A DNA stretch of 64,000 bases from Luzula sylvatica (Eukaryota; Streptophyta; Magnoliopsida; Poales; Juncaceae). Of this stretch, positions 63,301-64,000 are shown one piece after another. The stretch covers positions 8,721,167 to 8,785,166 of the forward strand of contig OX326956.1 of NCBI GenBank assembly GCA_946800325.1, read 5' to 3'. Below the pieces are notes generated by a model, which was not told where the DNA came from, did not search any database, and was given only the letters and a program-made list of their open reading frames with translations. Every line of letters begins with the position of its first letter. Position 1 is the stretch's first letter. Position numbers and translations under genes: made by a program.

Positions 63301-64000
63301 AACACTAAGAAAGTTCGTTTTTAGATTCAAAACAAGATTTTAACGCTTTTTCAAATAACATGTTTTTAGATCATTTGTATCGTATCTTTTACTACATAAC
63401 TTTTCACCAAATTTCACAAACACTAAGGAAGTTTGTTTTTCGATTCAAAACAAGATTTTAACGCTTTGAGGAGTTCAAATAACATGTTTTTAGATCATTT
63501 GTATCGTATCTTTTACTACATAACTTTTCACCAAATTTCACAAACACTAAGAAAGTTTGTTTTTAGATTCAAAACAAGATTTTAACGCTTTGAGGAGTTC
63601 AAATAACATGTTTTTAGAACATTCGTATCGTATCTTTTACTACATAACTTTTCACCAAATTTCACAAACACTAAGGAAGTTTGTTTTTCGATTCAAAACA
63701 AGATTTTAACGCTTTGAGGAGTTCAAATAACGTGTTTTTAGATCATTTGTATCGTATCTTTTACTACATAACTTTTCACCAAATTTCACAAACACTAAGA
63801 AAGTTTGTTTTTAGATTCAAAACAAGATTTTAACGCTTTGAGGAGTTCAAATAACATGTTTTAGATCATTTGTATCGTATCTTTTCCTACATAACTTTTC
63901 ACCAAATTTCACAAACACTAAGGAAGTTTGTTTTTTCGATTCAAAACAAGATTTTAACGCTTTGAGGAGTTCAAATAACGTGTTTTTAGATCATTTGCAT
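60341..64000. repeat. Last HOR family, copy B, running off the window
   Basis: It is a contracted relative of the preceding stretch. Two monomers present at about 58,145-58,513 are missing here around 61,975-62,100 (offset falls by 248 bp), and one at about 59,634-59,757 is missing near 63,206 (offset falls by a further 124 bp). Private changes include CACGAACACTAAGG (about 61,934), AACGTGATTTTAG (about 61,999) and AACGCATTGAGG (about 61,730). At about 63,853 it gains the one-T-deleted AACATGTTTTAGATC monomer with TTTTCCTACATAAC and T6 (63,930), the same trio order as 53,201-53,340. The window ends inside a TTGCATCG monomer. Confidence 0.85.

Larger units (their letters stand above)
1..64000. 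repeat. Tandem satellite array, 124 bp monomer, about 516 copies
   Basis: Seen directly: the motif GATTTTAACG starts at 1, 125, 249 and 373 and then at 124 bp steps through the window, with only small indels shifting the phase. All copies point the same way. In monomer coordinates the landmarks are GATTTTAACG (1-10), TTTGAGGAGTTCAAATAAC (12-30), a T-run ending TTTTTAG (34-40), GATC (40-43), ATCTTTTACTAC (55-66), TTTTCACCAAATTTCAC (72-88), CACTAAG (92-98) and GATTCAAAACAA (113-124). The first monomer is about 30% G+C. Neighbouring monomers usually differ at a few positions only. No gap, transposon or unique spacer was found, and neither array end is in the window. A unit this long, this homogeneous and with higher-order structure is typical of eukaryotic satellite DNA; centromeric or heterochromatic location is an inference. 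I do not recognise the family. Confidence 0.98.

Noticed and set aside
1..64000. CRISPR array (regular direct repeats)
   Set aside because: There are no unique spacers: the full 124 bp is repeated, and no cas gene is present.
1..64000. Transposon, retroelement or viral remnant inside the array
   Set aside because: No break in the 124 bp phase larger than 46 bp was found, and no terminal repeats or foreign sequence.

Overview
The whole 64 kb is one uninterrupted, head-to-tail tandem satellite array. It holds no protein-coding gene, RNA gene, mobile element or unique sequence that I can support. The monomer is 124 bp (window position 1 is taken as monomer position 1), AT-rich (the first monomer has 37 G+C in 124, about 30%), always in the same orientation, with about 516 copies. 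The array runs off both window edges, so its true length and flanks are unknown. This is the architecture of a eukaryotic centromeric, pericentromeric or other heterochromatic satellite. I do not recognise the monomer and cannot name the host. CpG-type decay at most variable sites suggests a genome with cytosine methylation (plants and vertebrates are examples), but that is an inference.

Above the monomer level there is a clear higher-order repeat (HOR) structure, visible from diagnostic substitutions and 1-46 bp indels that recur at fixed multiples of 124 bp. Region by region: (1) 1-30,264 holds ten consecutive units of one HOR family. The anchor monomer is at 106, 3454, 7050, 9530, 13003, 16848, 20321, 23794, 25903 and 29129, so the spacings are 27, 29, 20, 28, 31, 28, 28, 17 and 26 monomers. 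(2) 30,265-35,500 is a 22-monomer (2,730 bp) unit, two copies. (3) 35,501-37,677 is an irregular stretch with two 170 bp hybrid monomers, at about 37.0 and 37.3 kb. (4) 37,678-44,360 is a 27-monomer (3,350 bp) unit, two nearly identical copies. (5) 44,628-52,057 is a 30-monomer (3,715 bp) unit, two copies. (6) 50,790-56,989 is a 25-monomer (3,100 bp) unit, two copies, whose first copy overlaps the end of region 5. (7) 56,990-64,000 is a pair of related units whose offset falls from 3,838 to 3,590 to 3,466 bp as whole monomers drop out.

The elements do not work together as genes. They look like successive rounds of local amplification by unequal exchange or a similar mechanism, with units mostly of 25-31 monomers. 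The few open reading frames of about 70 codons sit where an indel has shifted the repeat phase, and they are not genes.
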